NCBI GenBank assembly: GCA_965602945.1
Contig: CBFDBC010000024.1
Location: forward strand, 1-24,166
Length of the DNA stretch: 24,166 bases
Direction of reading: 5' to 3'
Source: JAUXEH01 sp965602945
Lineage (GTDB): Bacteria > Acidobacteriota > Aminicenantia > Aminicenantales > Aminicenantaceae
Positions 13,642 to 21,458 of this stretch are shown here, in pieces. The translations under genes and the position numbers were made by a program. Each line of letters begins with the position of its first letter. Within the stretch, counting starts at the first letter, position 1. The notes under the pieces are model-generated. The model was given only the letters and a program-made list of their open reading frames with translations, made no database searches and was not told where the DNA came from.

Positions 13642-13795
13642 GGGAAAAAGCCTCTGCAGGCTGGTGGAAGACAAGATCCTGAGGAAGGAGCCGGATGCTT
13701 ACAAGAAACTGGTCGAGGCACCGAAGTTCGTGTGCCTCAAATGCGGGCGTGCGGCCAACAGCAGGAAAAACCTCTGCGACCCGGTGAAAATATAG
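13628..13795 (+). CDS. Small three-cysteine (CxxC...C) putative metal-knuckle protein
   Basis: A 55-codon gene starting at GTG inside the last codons of ppk (14-base overlap), with GAGGGA about 8 bases upstream. The product begins MAKLKGKSLCRLVEDK, is basic and helical, then has KFVCLKCGRAANSRKNLC followed by DPVKI and stop. The CxxCGR knuckle plus a third Cys 11 residues on resembles short 'KxVCxKCGRxAxxxxxLCxP' proteins known to me from delta-proteobacteria and related phyla, which have no assigned function. Cysteine spacing suggests zinc or iron binding with three Cys and perhaps an external ligand. Overlap with ppk suggests coupled translation. No terminator hairpin is evident after it. 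Confidence 0.75.
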   Translation: MAKLKGKSLCRLVEDKILRKEPDAYKKLVEAPKFVCLKCGRAANSRKNLCDPVKI

Positions 13796-13859
13796 GCGGA
13801 CTGGATACCGTGCTCGAGGCTGAATAACGAAGACCTGCCCCTCCCCCCATGGATTTCAT

Positions 13860-13888
13860 TTGACAATCCAAGGCCGGGAAAATAAGTT
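13860..13888 (+). promoter_or_regulatory. Promoter of the APC-UspA transporter gene
   Basis: Perfect -35 TTGACA (13860-13865), 17-base spacer, then TAAGTT (13883-13888), a weak -10 (3 of 6). A start near 13895 gives a short leader holding GAGGAG, 8 bases before the ATG. The strong -35 with weak -10 leaves room for activation. Confidence 0.45.
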
Positions 13889-13920
13889 AAAGAAAATGGA
13901 TAGACCGAGGAGAATCCTGT

Positions 13921-16260
13921 ATGGCGACTGAATCCACCGCGCAGAGGCCCAAGATGGAACTGGCGCGAGACATGGGGCTGATGCACGTCACCATGATCGG
14001 GGTGGGCGCCATGATCGGGGCCGGGATATTTGTCCTGACCGGTCTGGCCGCCGGCGTGGCCGGCCCGGCGCTTATCCTGGTCTTCGCGCTGAATGGCCTG
14101 GTCACGGGCCTGACCGCCATGTCCTATGCCGAGCTCGGATCCTGCTTCCCCGAGGCCGGGGGCGGATACCTCTGGGTCAAGGAGGCGCTCCCCCAGCCCA
14201 ATGGATTTCTCTCCGGATGGATCAGCTGGTTCGCACACGCCGTGGCCTGCAGCCTGTATGCCGTGGCGTTCGGGACCTTTGCCGTGGACCTCCTCCATCT
14301 GGCCGGAGTCAACTTGGCCAAGCCGTTCCAAGCCATGTCCCCGGAGCACGCCCCGATGCTGGCGGCGAAGCTCATGGCCGTCCTCATCACGCTGCTCTTC
14401 GTTTGGATCAACGTGCGCGGAGCCAAGGAGACCGGCCAGGCGGAGAGCTTCGTCACCATCGTCAAGATCGTGGTCATTGCCATGTTCATCGGATTCGGAC
14501 TGTACGCTATATTCGCCGGCAAGACCTCCGGGCCCTGGCAGTCCCAGTTCAGCAGCTTTTTCCAGAAGGGATGGAAGGGCATCATAATGGCCATGGGCCT
14601 GACCTTTATCGCCTTCGAAGGGTACGAGATCATCGCCCAGTGCGGCGAGGAGGTGAAGGACCCCAAGCGCAACATCCCGCGATCCATATTCCTCTCACTG
14701 ATCATCGTCGTACCCATATACCTACTGGTGGCGTTCGTGGCCCTGGGCGCGGTGGAACCGGAGGGCGGACAGTCCACCTGGCAGTACCTGGGAGAAAACG
14801 GAGAGATGGCCATGATCGAAGCGGCCGAGCACTTTATGTTGGGGAAGGTAGGCCGGATCATCTTCCTCATCGGCGGGCTGTTCTCCACCATGTCGGCGCT
14901 CAACGCCACCATCTATTCCTCTTCCCGTGTGAGCTTCGCCATGGGCCGTGACCACAACCTCCCGGGTCTGTTCGCCAAGATCCATGCCAGGAAGCGCACA
15001 CCCTATCTGGCCACCTATCTCAGCGGCGCACTCATCATCTTCATGGCCGCGGCGCTGCCCATCGAAGACATCGCCAGCGCCACGGACGCCATGTTCCTGC
15101 TGCTCTTCATCCTCGTCAACCTGGCCGTCATCAACCTGCGCAAGAACCGGCCGGATCTGGACCGGGGATTCAAGGTGCCGCTCTTTCCCCTCATCCCCAT
15201 CACCGCCACCATCCTCAACCTGATCCTGGCTGTGTTCCTTTTCTTCTACCGCCCGCTGGGGATCCTGGTGTGTGTGGGCTACCTGCTGCTGGGCATTGTG
15301 CTCTACTACGCGTATTCCCGCCACAAAGAATTCAAGGCCAAGGCGGAGCCGGTCATCCACGCCGAACATCCCGTATTTCACGCCGATCCCCGCCCGTTCC
15401 ACATCCTGGCTCCCATGGCCAATGAACAGACCCTGGAGCAGCTGCAGCGGTTCGCCATCCACCTGGCCAAAGCCCGTAACGGGGACATCACTGCCCTGAA
15501 CATCATCCGGGTGCCCTCCCAGCTGCCGCCCAGCGAGGGCCGCAAATACCTGGACCAGGCGCGCGGCCTCCTGTCCCGGGCCGTCCAGATGGCAGAAGAC
15601 GAACACATTCCGGTCTACTCCCTCGTCAAGGTCAGCCACAACGTCCCCAAGGCCATCATCGAGACCTGCAGCGAACACAAGATCGACCTCATGATCCTGG
15701 GTTGGGAGGGAGAGATCCCGGCCCGAGACCGGGTGTTCGGGACCATATTGGACGAGATCATTCAGAACACGGTCTGCGACATCGCCATGCTCTGCCGTGC
15801 ACCATCCCAGGACTCTCCGGCGGAGCGGGTCCTGATTCCCGTGAGCAACGTGCGCTATGCCGTCCTCTCGCTCAAGGTGGCCGAGGCTCTGAAGCCGGAC
15901 CCCGAAACTCCCATCGCGCTTTTCCATGCCACACACCACGACGACTTGAGCGGCATACGGAAAAAGCTTCAGGACGACCTGAACAAGCTGGCCGGCACCA
16001 TCACCCCGGAAAGATACGAGATCATCATCCGCAAGACTCACCGGATCTCCGAGGCCGTCCTGGAGGAAGCGCAGCGCCACGACATGATCATCATGGGCGC
16101 TCCCGAAGAGGGCCTGGTCCGCCGCGCAGTCTTCGGAGACATGCCGGAGATGATCGCACGGGAGATCGACGGCCCGCTCATCCTGACCAAGCGCCACACG
16201 GGGCACGTCCGGTCCTGGTTCCAGAAGTTCTTCGGCGCCCGTAAGACCGTGCTGGACTGA
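13921..16260 (+). CDS. APC-superfamily amino acid permease fused to two UspA domains
   Basis: 779-aa inner-membrane transporter. Residues 20-470 form the 12-TM APC fold (cationic amino-acid transporter type) with the substrate motif GAMIGAGIFVLTG in TM1 and the TM6 region GLTFIAFEGYEIIAQCGEE. Two cytoplasmic universal-stress domains follow. UspA-1 (about 492-627) carries a complete ATP-binding pattern G-2x-G-9x-G-[ST] (GWEGEIPARDRVFGT). UspA-2 (about 635-762) has the same place degenerated (GAPEEGLVRRAVFGD, second Gly replaced by Glu). Permease-UspA fusions are known, and the Usp part is thought to gate transport by nucleotide level. GAGGAG precedes the ATG. The stop lies one base from the convergent permease 2 stop. 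Confidence 0.93.
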   Translation: MATESTAQRPKMELARDMGLMHVTMIGVGAMIGAGIFVLTGLAAGVAGPALILVFALNGLVTGLTAMSYAELGSCFPEAGGGYLWVKEALPQPNGFLSGWISWFAHAVACSLYAVAFGTFAVDLLHLAGVNLAKPFQAMSPEHAPMLAAKLMAVLITLLFVWINVRGAKETGQAESFVTIVKIVVIAMFIGFGLYAIFAGKTSGPWQSQFSSFFQKGWKGIIMAMGLTFIAFEGYEIIAQCGEEVKDPKRNIPRSIFLSLIIVVPIYLLVAFVALGAVEPEGGQSTWQYLGENGEMAMIEAAEHFMLGKVGRIIFLIGGLFSTMSALNATIYSSSRVSFAMGRDHNLPGLFAKIHARKRTPYLATYLSGALIIFMAAALPIEDIASATDAMFLLLFILVNLAVINLRKNRPDLDRGFKVPLFPLIPITATILNLILAVFLFFYRPLGILVCVGYLLLGIVLYYAYSRHKEFKAKAEPVIHAEHPVFHADPRPFHILAPMANEQTLEQLQRFAIHLAKARNGDITALNIIRVPSQLPPSEGRKYLDQARGLLSRAVQMAEDEHIPVYSLVKVSHNVPKAIIETCSEHKIDLMILGWEGEIPARDRVFGTILDEIIQNTVCDIAMLCRAPSQDSPAERVLIPVSNVRYAVLSLKVAEALKPDPETPIALFHATHHDDLSGIRKKLQDDLNKLAGTITPERYEIIIRKTHRISEAVLEEAQRHDMIIMGAPEEGLVRRAVFGDMPEMIAREIDGPLILTKRHTGHVRSWFQKFFGARKTVLD

Positions 16261-16261
16261 G

Positions 16262-18853
16262 CTACTCGTACTTCAAGGCCTGCACAGGGTCGGATGCGGC
16301 GGCCTTCACGGACTGGTAGCTGATCGTGACCAGGGCGATCACGAGGGCCGCAGCCGCGGACAAGACAAACACACCCGGATGAATGGGGGCCCGGTAGGCA
16401 AAATCCTGCAGCCACTGTTTTACAGCCAGATATGTCAGGGGCCAGGCGATCACATTCGCCAAGACGATCCACCTGGCGAATTCTCTGGAAAGCAGGACCA
16501 TGATCTCCGGCATGGTAGCCCCCATGACCTTGCGGATGCCGATCTCCTTGGTCTTCTGCTCGGCCGTAAAGGAAGCCAGCCCCAAGAGACCCAGACAGGC
16601 GATGAGGATCGCCAGCAGCGCAAAGGCCGTCAGCATCCGAGCCATACGCTCCTCGGACAGGTACTGTTGGTTGAAAGAGTCATCCAGGAAGTAATACTCG
16701 GGGGGAATACCCGGAAAAAGCTCCTCCCAGGTCCCGAGGACTGCGGCCAGCGAGGCCGGCAGGTCCGAGGTGTCCAGGGTCAGGATGACCTGGTCGAACA
16801 TTTCGGGGCGCCACACGATCGCCAGGGGTTCGATAGCCGTCCTCAATCCCCTGTAGTGGTAATCCTCCACCACGCCGATCACCCGTCCCTCGAACCAGCA
16901 TTTGAGTGTCTTTCCGAGCGCTTCCTCCGGCGATGACCATCCGAAGAGCCGGACCGCCGCCCGGTTGAGCATAAAAGTCTGGTCTACATCGGTCGGCATG
17001 TCAGGCTGGAAAAGACGGCCGGCGGCCAGGCGGAGCTTGAATTCCTTAAGGAAGGCGGGATCCGCGTAAAAATAGTTCAAGACCTCCCCCCGCTCCTCTC
17101 CCTCACCCACCAGGTCCGTGTACCAGCGGGCCAGCTGCTGCCCGGGGACATGCGACGTCACGGAGGCCCCGGTCACATCTGGAATCCTCTGGAAGGCCGT
17201 CTTGACGGTCTCGTAATTTTCCTCGATGGAAAGGGGACTTTTAATAGGCAGCACTAGCTTCTGCTGCAGGTCATAACCCAGGTTCTTCTGCTTCATGAAA
17301 TCGATCTGCCGGTACACGAGCAGGGTCCCGGCGATCAGGGTGATGGAGACAGCGAACTGGCTGACCACCAGGATCCTGCGGAGCCGGGATCCTCGGTTCA
17401 ACCCATGCAGGTCGTGCCTGAGTACCCGGCCGGGCTGGAAAGAGGACAAAGAAACCGCCGGATAAGCGCCGGCAGCGAATCCCACGAACAGGACCAGGAG
17501 GAACAGGAAAGCGCACACTCCGGGCTGAAACAGGGCCTGCGTGGTGAAGGCACTCCCGGTCACCGCGTTGACAAAGGGCAGCATCTCCCAGACCAGAAGG
17601 AGCGCCAGGCCCAGCGCCACCAGGATGATCACCAGGGACTCCCCGGCGAACTGCAGGACGAGCTGTTCCCGCCGTGCTCCGATGACCTTGCGGACACCCA
17701 CCTCCCGGGCCCGTTTCAGCGCGCGGGCCGTGCTCAGGTTGATGAAGTTGAAACAGGCGATCAGCAGGATCAGGATCCCCACGGCCGAAAACACATACAG
17801 GTAGAGGGGGTCGATCCCCGGCTCGAATTCCGATCGCAGGTGTGAATTCAGGTGGATGCCGGCCACGGGCTGCAGGAAATAGGTCTCATCCCCTTCGAGT
17901 TCCTCCCCTTCCTTGACTGCATAGTCCTGGGCGATCCGCTCCACGCGCCGTGAAAAGCCAGCCACATCGATGCTGGGCCTGACCTTTACGTAGACATGCA
18001 GGTTGGCCAGGAACCACCTGTCGAAGGGATAGCGGTCCTTGATCCGCACCATGGGCAGGAAGCAGTCATACTTGAAGTGGGAATGGGGGGGGGCGTCGGC
18101 CGCCACCCCTGTGACCTCGAGGTCGGTCCCGTTGAAGGAAAGGATCTCCCCCAGGGCGGATTGGTCCCCGAAGTACCGCTTGGCCACGCTCTCGCTGATC
18201 ACCACCGCATCGGGGCTGTCCAGGGACCCGGCAGGAATCCCTTCGACAAAGGGGATGCCGAGAATCTCGAACAGCTCGCCGTCCGCGTACATGCGCCGGT
18301 CTTCGAAGAACCGCACCTCTCCCCGGGAGACAAGGCCGGGAGAGAGGCGGAGGATCCGGGCCACGGATTCCACCTCGGGAAAATTGTCCTTGAGCACCCG
18401 GGCGACGGGGGCAGAGATAGTGGCGGAACCCTGGTCGGGAGAACCTACCGCCACCCGGTAGATCCGGTCCAGGTCGGGGCGGAAAGAGTCGTAACTCATT
18501 TCGTGGCGCACGAACACAAAAATCACCAGGCAGGAGGCGATCCCGGCCGTTAGGCCGAACATGTTGATCAAGGTGAAGCCCTTCTGCCGCCGGTAATGAC
18601 GAAAAGCGATCTTGAGGTAATTCAAAAGCATGACACCACTCCAATAGATATTTCCCAGGATAAGCGCCTTGAGCCCAAGGACGATCTGAGCCCAGTACCA
18701 GAGACGGGCCCGCAGCGCACCCCGCGAACACACGGTGTACGCATAGACCTCGGCGAAATCTCCCGCCGAGGTGTGCGCCCCCCCATCCGGAAACAGCCGC
18801 CTGAGCAGCCATTCCGCGGCACGCGGGGGTTTTTGAGGCTCTCGGTTTCGCAT
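16262..18853 (-). CDS. FtsX/MacB-like permease with N-terminal permease prefix domain (copy 2)
   Basis: 863-aa paralogue of the permease at 4032-6602. The soluble prefix spans residues 1-75 (AAEWLLRRLFPDGG, AGDFAEVYAY, ARLWYWAQI). NYLKI at 78 leads into TM1 (INMFGLTAGIASCLVIFVFV), then MacB-type periplasmic domain 1, an FtsX unit with REVGVRKVIGARRE near 384, periplasmic domain 2 and a second FtsX unit with KEIGIRKVMGAT near 771. The start codon lies 2 bases after the PadR 2 stop, indicating translational coupling. Unlike copy 1 there are no propeller genes after it; the next gene is convergent, one base away. No ATPase is nearby. The substrate cannot be inferred. Confidence 0.92.
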   Translation of the reverse strand: MRNREPQKPPRAAEWLLRRLFPDGGAHTSAGDFAEVYAYTVCSRGALRARLWYWAQIVLGLKALILGNIYWSGVMLLNYLKIAFRHYRRQKGFTLINMFGLTAGIASCLVIFVFVRHEMSYDSFRPDLDRIYRVAVGSPDQGSATISAPVARVLKDNFPEVESVARILRLSPGLVSRGEVRFFEDRRMYADGELFEILGIPFVEGIPAGSLDSPDAVVISESVAKRYFGDQSALGEILSFNGTDLEVTGVAADAPPHSHFKYDCFLPMVRIKDRYPFDRWFLANLHVYVKVRPSIDVAGFSRRVERIAQDYAVKEGEELEGDETYFLQPVAGIHLNSHLRSEFEPGIDPLYLYVFSAVGILILLIACFNFINLSTARALKRAREVGVRKVIGARREQLVLQFAGESLVIILVALGLALLLVWEMLPFVNAVTGSAFTTQALFQPGVCAFLFLLVLFVGFAAGAYPAVSLSSFQPGRVLRHDLHGLNRGSRLRRILVVSQFAVSITLIAGTLLVYRQIDFMKQKNLGYDLQQKLVLPIKSPLSIEENYETVKTAFQRIPDVTGASVTSHVPGQQLARWYTDLVGEGEERGEVLNYFYADPAFLKEFKLRLAAGRLFQPDMPTDVDQTFMLNRAAVRLFGWSSPEEALGKTLKCWFEGRVIGVVEDYHYRGLRTAIEPLAIVWRPEMFDQVILTLDTSDLPASLAAVLGTWEELFPGIPPEYYFLDDSFNQQYLSEERMARMLTAFALLAILIACLGLLGLASFTAEQKTKEIGIRKVMGATMPEIMVLLSREFARWIVLANVIAWPLTYLAVKQWLQDFAYRAPIHPGVFVLSAAAALVIALVTISYQSVKAAASDPVQALKYE

Positions 18854-18855
18854 TT

Positions 18856-19176
18856 TCAGATGTCACCCGTGATGCGGCGCGGCATGCCCCGCCACGCGGC
18901 CTCATGGATCCTGCGGATCTCTTCCAGGGCGGCCAGGCCCTTGGCAGTGGGCTGGTAGATGCGTTTGCTGCGCCCTCCTCGCTCTTGAGTCGGGTCAGCC
19001 AGGAAGGATTCCAGCAGTCCCCGCTTCACCAGCCTGTCCAGGGGCATGTAAACGGCCCCGAACGACCAGGACTGCCCGGTCACGGTCTTGAGCTCCTCGC
19101 GGATCGCGACGCTGTAGGCTCGCTCTTTCAGGCGCCAGACGGCGAGGAGGATGAGTTCTTCGGCTCGCGTGATCAT
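18856..19176 (-). CDS. PadR-family transcriptional regulator (copy 2)
   Basis: 106-aa winged-helix protein, paralogous to the PadR at 6626-6976: EELILLAVWRLKERAYSVAIREEL, then FGAVYMPLDRLVKRGLLE (recognition region) and the wing ERGGRSKRIYQPTAKG. A short C-terminal helix (ALEEIRRIHEAAWRGM) would dimerise. The start ATG is preceded by GGAG; GGAGACACGGAG runs into the start. It forms a two-gene operon with permease 2 and presumably represses it. It lacks the ten-residue insert (QHVAETIQEH region) seen between helices in copy 1, so the two probably have different effectors or sites. Confidence 0.92.
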   Translation of the reverse strand: MITRAEELILLAVWRLKERAYSVAIREELKTVTGQSWSFGAVYMPLDRLVKRGLLESFLADPTQERGGRSKRIYQPTAKGLAALEEIRRIHEAAWRGMPRRITGDI

Positions 19177-19293
19177 CTCCGTGTCTCCGATTCATTCATT
19201 TTTCTACTTATTTGGAACATATAGGTATACGGACGTCCAGCGAATTAGTTTCAATTTTTTAGAAAAATCTTACTGAGGTCCCCAAAAGTCACT
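19177..19293 (-). promoter_or_regulatory. Upstream region of PadR 2 with a weak promoter and AT-rich palindrome
   Basis: On the minus strand TTGAAA (19254-19249) is followed after 19 bases by TATACC (19229-19224), a poor -10. Upstream sits a perfect AT-rich inverted repeat ATTTTT/AAAAAT (19254-19268, 3-base spacer) that could act as an UP element or operator. GGACGTCC (19231-19238) is a perfect 8-bp palindrome inside the spacer, a possible PadR 2 operator. All by pattern only. Confidence 0.3.
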
Positions 19294-19322
19294 GAGATCA
19301 CTTCGCTAGGCTCGTGATGACA
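19294..19322. repeat. Dispersed-type TTCGCT...CTCG intergenic repeat
   Basis: The stretch around GATCACTTCGCTAGGCTCGT then GATGACA has the form of the widespread 'GATnnCTTCGCT..GCTCGnnATGACA' intergenic palindromes found in many bacterial genomes. The arms ATCAC (19297-19301) and GTGAT (19314-19318) are perfect complements. It lies between divergent PadR 2 and peroxidase genes. A single copy in the window, so its repeat status in the genome is assumed. Confidence 0.45.
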
Positions 19323-19326
19323 TGCA

Positions 19327-19344
19327 CATGCTGCGGACAGCATG
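19327..19344. repeat. Perfect 7-bp hairpin with CGGA loop
   Basis: CATGCTG and CAGCATG flank CGGA exactly. It directly follows the TTCGCT repeat and precedes the peroxidase promoter region. No T-run follows on either strand, so it is not an intrinsic terminator; an operator or part of the neighbouring repeat unit is possible. Confidence 0.4.
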
Positions 19345-19364
19345 CTCCAGGATAAGCCCAGTGA

Positions 19365-19393
19365 TTGACACATATTGGCGAAAAGGGTCGTAC
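19365..19393 (+). promoter_or_regulatory. Possible promoter of the cytochrome c peroxidase gene
   Basis: Perfect -35 TTGACA (19365-19370). With a 17-base spacer the -10 is TCGTAC, which is poor; TACAAA (19391-19396) is better but 20 bases away. Only the -35 is convincing, so the promoter may need an activator or be misplaced. Confidence 0.3.
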
Positions 19394-19420
19394 AAAACTG
19401 AGACATAGGAGGGGATATTC

Positions 19421-20674
19421 ATGAGACTCCCTACACTTCTGGTATCCATCGCGGTGGTGATGGCCCTGGCCTTCTGTGCAGGTCCGGTCGAAGAACCGGC
19501 CGCGGCAGAGATGACAGCGGCTTCGGCTCTTACTCCCAAGGAAGAGCTGGGCAAGAAGCTGTTTTTCGATGCGCGGCTTTCCGAACCGGCCGGACAGGCC
19601 TGCGCCTTCTGCCACGGCCCTGAAGTCGGATTCACCGGCCCCGATCCGGTGGTCAATGCGGCACACGGCGTGTATCCGGGTGCCCTGGCTCCCCGGTTCG
19701 GCAATGTCAAACCCCCCTCCGCCGCCTATGCCGGCTGGAGCCCCAAGCTCCACATCGATGAAGAGGGCACCTTCGTGGGCGGCCTCTTCTGGAATGGCCG
19801 GGCGACCGGCTGGGACCTGGGGGATCCCCTGGCGGAACAGGCGATGGGGCCCTTCCTCAATCCCCTGGAACAAAACCTTTCCGACCAGGCCGGCGCGATC
19901 AAGATCGTGCTGGAATCCGAGTATGCCGGCCTCTTTCGCGAGGTATGGGGGCCGGATTCCCTGTCCCTGGATGACATCGAGGGCGCATACGAGCGCGTCG
20001 CCCGTTCCATCGCCGCCTTCGAACGCACGGCCGAGGTCAATCCCTTCAGTTCCAGGTTCGACGATTTCTGGCGCAAGACACTGGAGGCCGGCCTGGATGT
20101 GGAGGAGGTGGATGAGGACAACTGGGAGCGGTTCAAGGGCATGGGTCTGGAAGACGATGAGGTTGAAGGTCTCATGCTATTCGTGACCAAGGGCAAGTGC
20201 GCGGAATGCCACGTGTTGACCCCTGTGGACGGGACCCCCCCCCTCTTCACCGACTTCACCTACGACAATCTCGGAGCACCCCGCAATCCCGATAATCCGT
20301 TCTATGTCCAGGACGTCGAGTTCAACCCGGACGGCGACTCATGGGTGGACAAAGGCCTGGGCGGGTTCCTGGAAGGCGTCCCTGAATACCAGCAGTACTC
20401 CGCCGAAAACATGGGGAAATACAAAGTCCCCACGCTGCGCAACGTGGACAAGCGGCCGGCTCCGGACTTTGCCAAGGCTTTCCTGCACAACGGGTTCTTA
20501 AAGACCCTGAAGGAGGTCGTGCACTTCTACAACACCCGTGACCTGGAAGAGGAAGACTGGCCGGCCCCGGAGATCGCAGCCAACGTCAACACCGAGGAGT
20601 TGGGCGACCTGGGGTTGACCGAGGAGGAAGAGGACCTGATCGTCCTGTTCATGAAGACACTGACCGACCGGTAG
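19421..20674 (+). CDS. Di-heme cytochrome c peroxidase / MauG family protein
   Basis: Exported 417-aa c-type cytochrome, probably reducing peroxide or oxidising a periplasmic partner. An N-terminal hydrophobic signal (LLVSIAVVMALAFCAG) is followed by two heme-binding motifs, CAFCH (Cys61-His65) and CAECH (Cys260-His264), the arrangement of bacterial CCP/MauG. Supporting family blocks are KKLFFDARLSEP before heme 1, FWNGRATGWDLGDPLAEQA near 125, NPLEQN, and C-terminal KYKVPTLRNV...FLHNGFLKTLKEVVHFYN. The acidic region DVEEVDEDNWE near 230 is unusual. LAFC at the signal end resembles a lipobox but has Phe before Cys, so lipidation is doubtful. AGGAGGGG lies 6 bases before the ATG. CCP and MauG functions are not separable here. 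Confidence 0.9.
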   Translation: MRLPTLLVSIAVVMALAFCAGPVEEPAAAEMTAASALTPKEELGKKLFFDARLSEPAGQACAFCHGPEVGFTGPDPVVNAAHGVYPGALAPRFGNVKPPSAAYAGWSPKLHIDEEGTFVGGLFWNGRATGWDLGDPLAEQAMGPFLNPLEQNLSDQAGAIKIVLESEYAGLFREVWGPDSLSLDDIEGAYERVARSIAAFERTAEVNPFSSRFDDFWRKTLEAGLDVEEVDEDNWERFKGMGLEDDEVEGLMLFVTKGKCAECHVLTPVDGTPPLFTDFTYDNLGAPRNPDNPFYVQDVEFNPDGDSWVDKGLGGFLEGVPEYQQYSAENMGKYKVPTLRNVDKRPAPDFAKAFLHNGFLKTLKEVVHFYNTRDLEEEDWPAPEIAANVNTEELGDLGLTEEEEDLIVLFMKTLTDR

Positions 20675-20726
20675 TACTGAAATCCGGCAGCTCCGGACCT
20701 GGCGCCCATCTCACATGGATTGATGC

Positions 20727-20748
20727 CTATTGGACCTTGGTCCAATAG
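20727..20748. promoter_or_regulatory. 22-bp perfect palindromic operator
   Basis: CTATTGGACC (20727-20736) and GGTCCAATAG (20739-20748) are exact complements around TT. The right end overlaps the -35 of the promoter for the gene at 20816, and no T-run follows, so it is better read as a dimeric regulator site than as a terminator of the peroxidase gene. The regulator is unknown. Confidence 0.7.
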
Positions 20749-20774
20749 ACAAGTCCGTACAACAGGCCTATACT
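20746..20774 (+). promoter_or_regulatory. Promoter of the exported-protein gene at 20816
   Basis: -35 TAGACA (20746-20751, 5 of 6), 17-base spacer, -10 TATACT (20769-20774, 5 of 6). The predicted start is near 20781. The leader carries GAGGAG 7 bases before the ATG. The palindrome at 20727-20748 covers the first three bases of the -35. Confidence 0.65.
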
Positions 20775-20815
20775 GAGATTCCGAGGCTGAAAGATGTTCC
20801 ATTGAGGAGACAACC

Positions 20816-21388
20816 ATGAGAAAGACACTGACTGCATTTGTCATATTCACACTGGCTAGCACCGGACTGGTGGCCCAGACCACGGACATGGGTAGGGGTG
20901 TATTCGTGAACATGGAGGGCCAGATAAACATCGTGGCCGACGCCGGATTGGTCGAGCGCTTTATGGAAAGCGACTACGTCATGATCATGCTTTTCATTCT
21001 GTCCGATCCCAACACGACCGCCAAGATCAACCGCGATACGGTGTGGGTGATGTTCAACAACGAGCCCATAAAAATGCCGGTCCTCTCTGAATTCCGCGAG
21101 GCCTACCGCAACGAGAACCGGGATGCCCGGATCTATGACCGCATGGGCAAGGACCAGCTGATCCAGTCTCAGTTGTCCGGTTATCCCATCAACTCGGATT
21201 TCGATTTCTTCCCGCTGCGCAGCCAGAGCAAATCCACGGACCAGGCCACTCTTAACGGATCCGTGATCACGAAAACCAAACTTTACATCAAGAATCCGGG
21301 ATTCAAGCCGGGTGACCGCTTCCTGATCGCGGTCCAGGATGTCGACAATCCCGACATAAAGGGCGCTGTAGTCATCGTCCTGCAGTGA
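20816..21388 (+). CDS. Exported protein of unknown function
   Basis: 190-aa protein with a signal peptide (MRKTLTAFVIFTLASTGLVA, cleavage before QTTD). The mature part shows alternating strands and loops: GRGVFVNMEGQINIVADAGL, MIMLFILSDPN, DTVWVMFNNEPIKMPVLSEF, SDFDFFPLRSQ, TKTKLYIKNPGFKPGDRFLIAVQDVDNP and IKGAVVIVLQ at the end. The last block looks like an immunoglobulin-like or C2-like beta sandwich strand pair. No cysteines in the mature chain and no catalytic motif. I do not recognise a family. It has its own promoter and a striking palindromic operator, so it is probably an inducible single gene. It ends 70 bases from the convergent permease 3 stop. Confidence 0.8.
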   Translation: MRKTLTAFVIFTLASTGLVAQTTDMGRGVFVNMEGQINIVADAGLVERFMESDYVMIMLFILSDPNTTAKINRDTVWVMFNNEPIKMPVLSEFREAYRNENRDARIYDRMGKDQLIQSQLSGYPINSDFDFFPLRSQSKSTDQATLNGSVITKTKLYIKNPGFKPGDRFLIAVQDVDNPDIKGAVVIVLQ

Positions 21389-21458
21389 CAGGTATCTCCT
21401 ATATCATCTCGAGCCGGCCTCCCTCTGAGGAGCCTTTGACTCGAAGATCAGACCTTTA

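Noticed and set aside
11620..13674. A 684-codon open frame antisense to ppk, and long antisense frames over the oxidoreductase, APC and permease genes
   Set aside because: They mirror high-GC coding frames, have no ribosome sites or recognisable domains, and lie opposite genes with clear family motifs.
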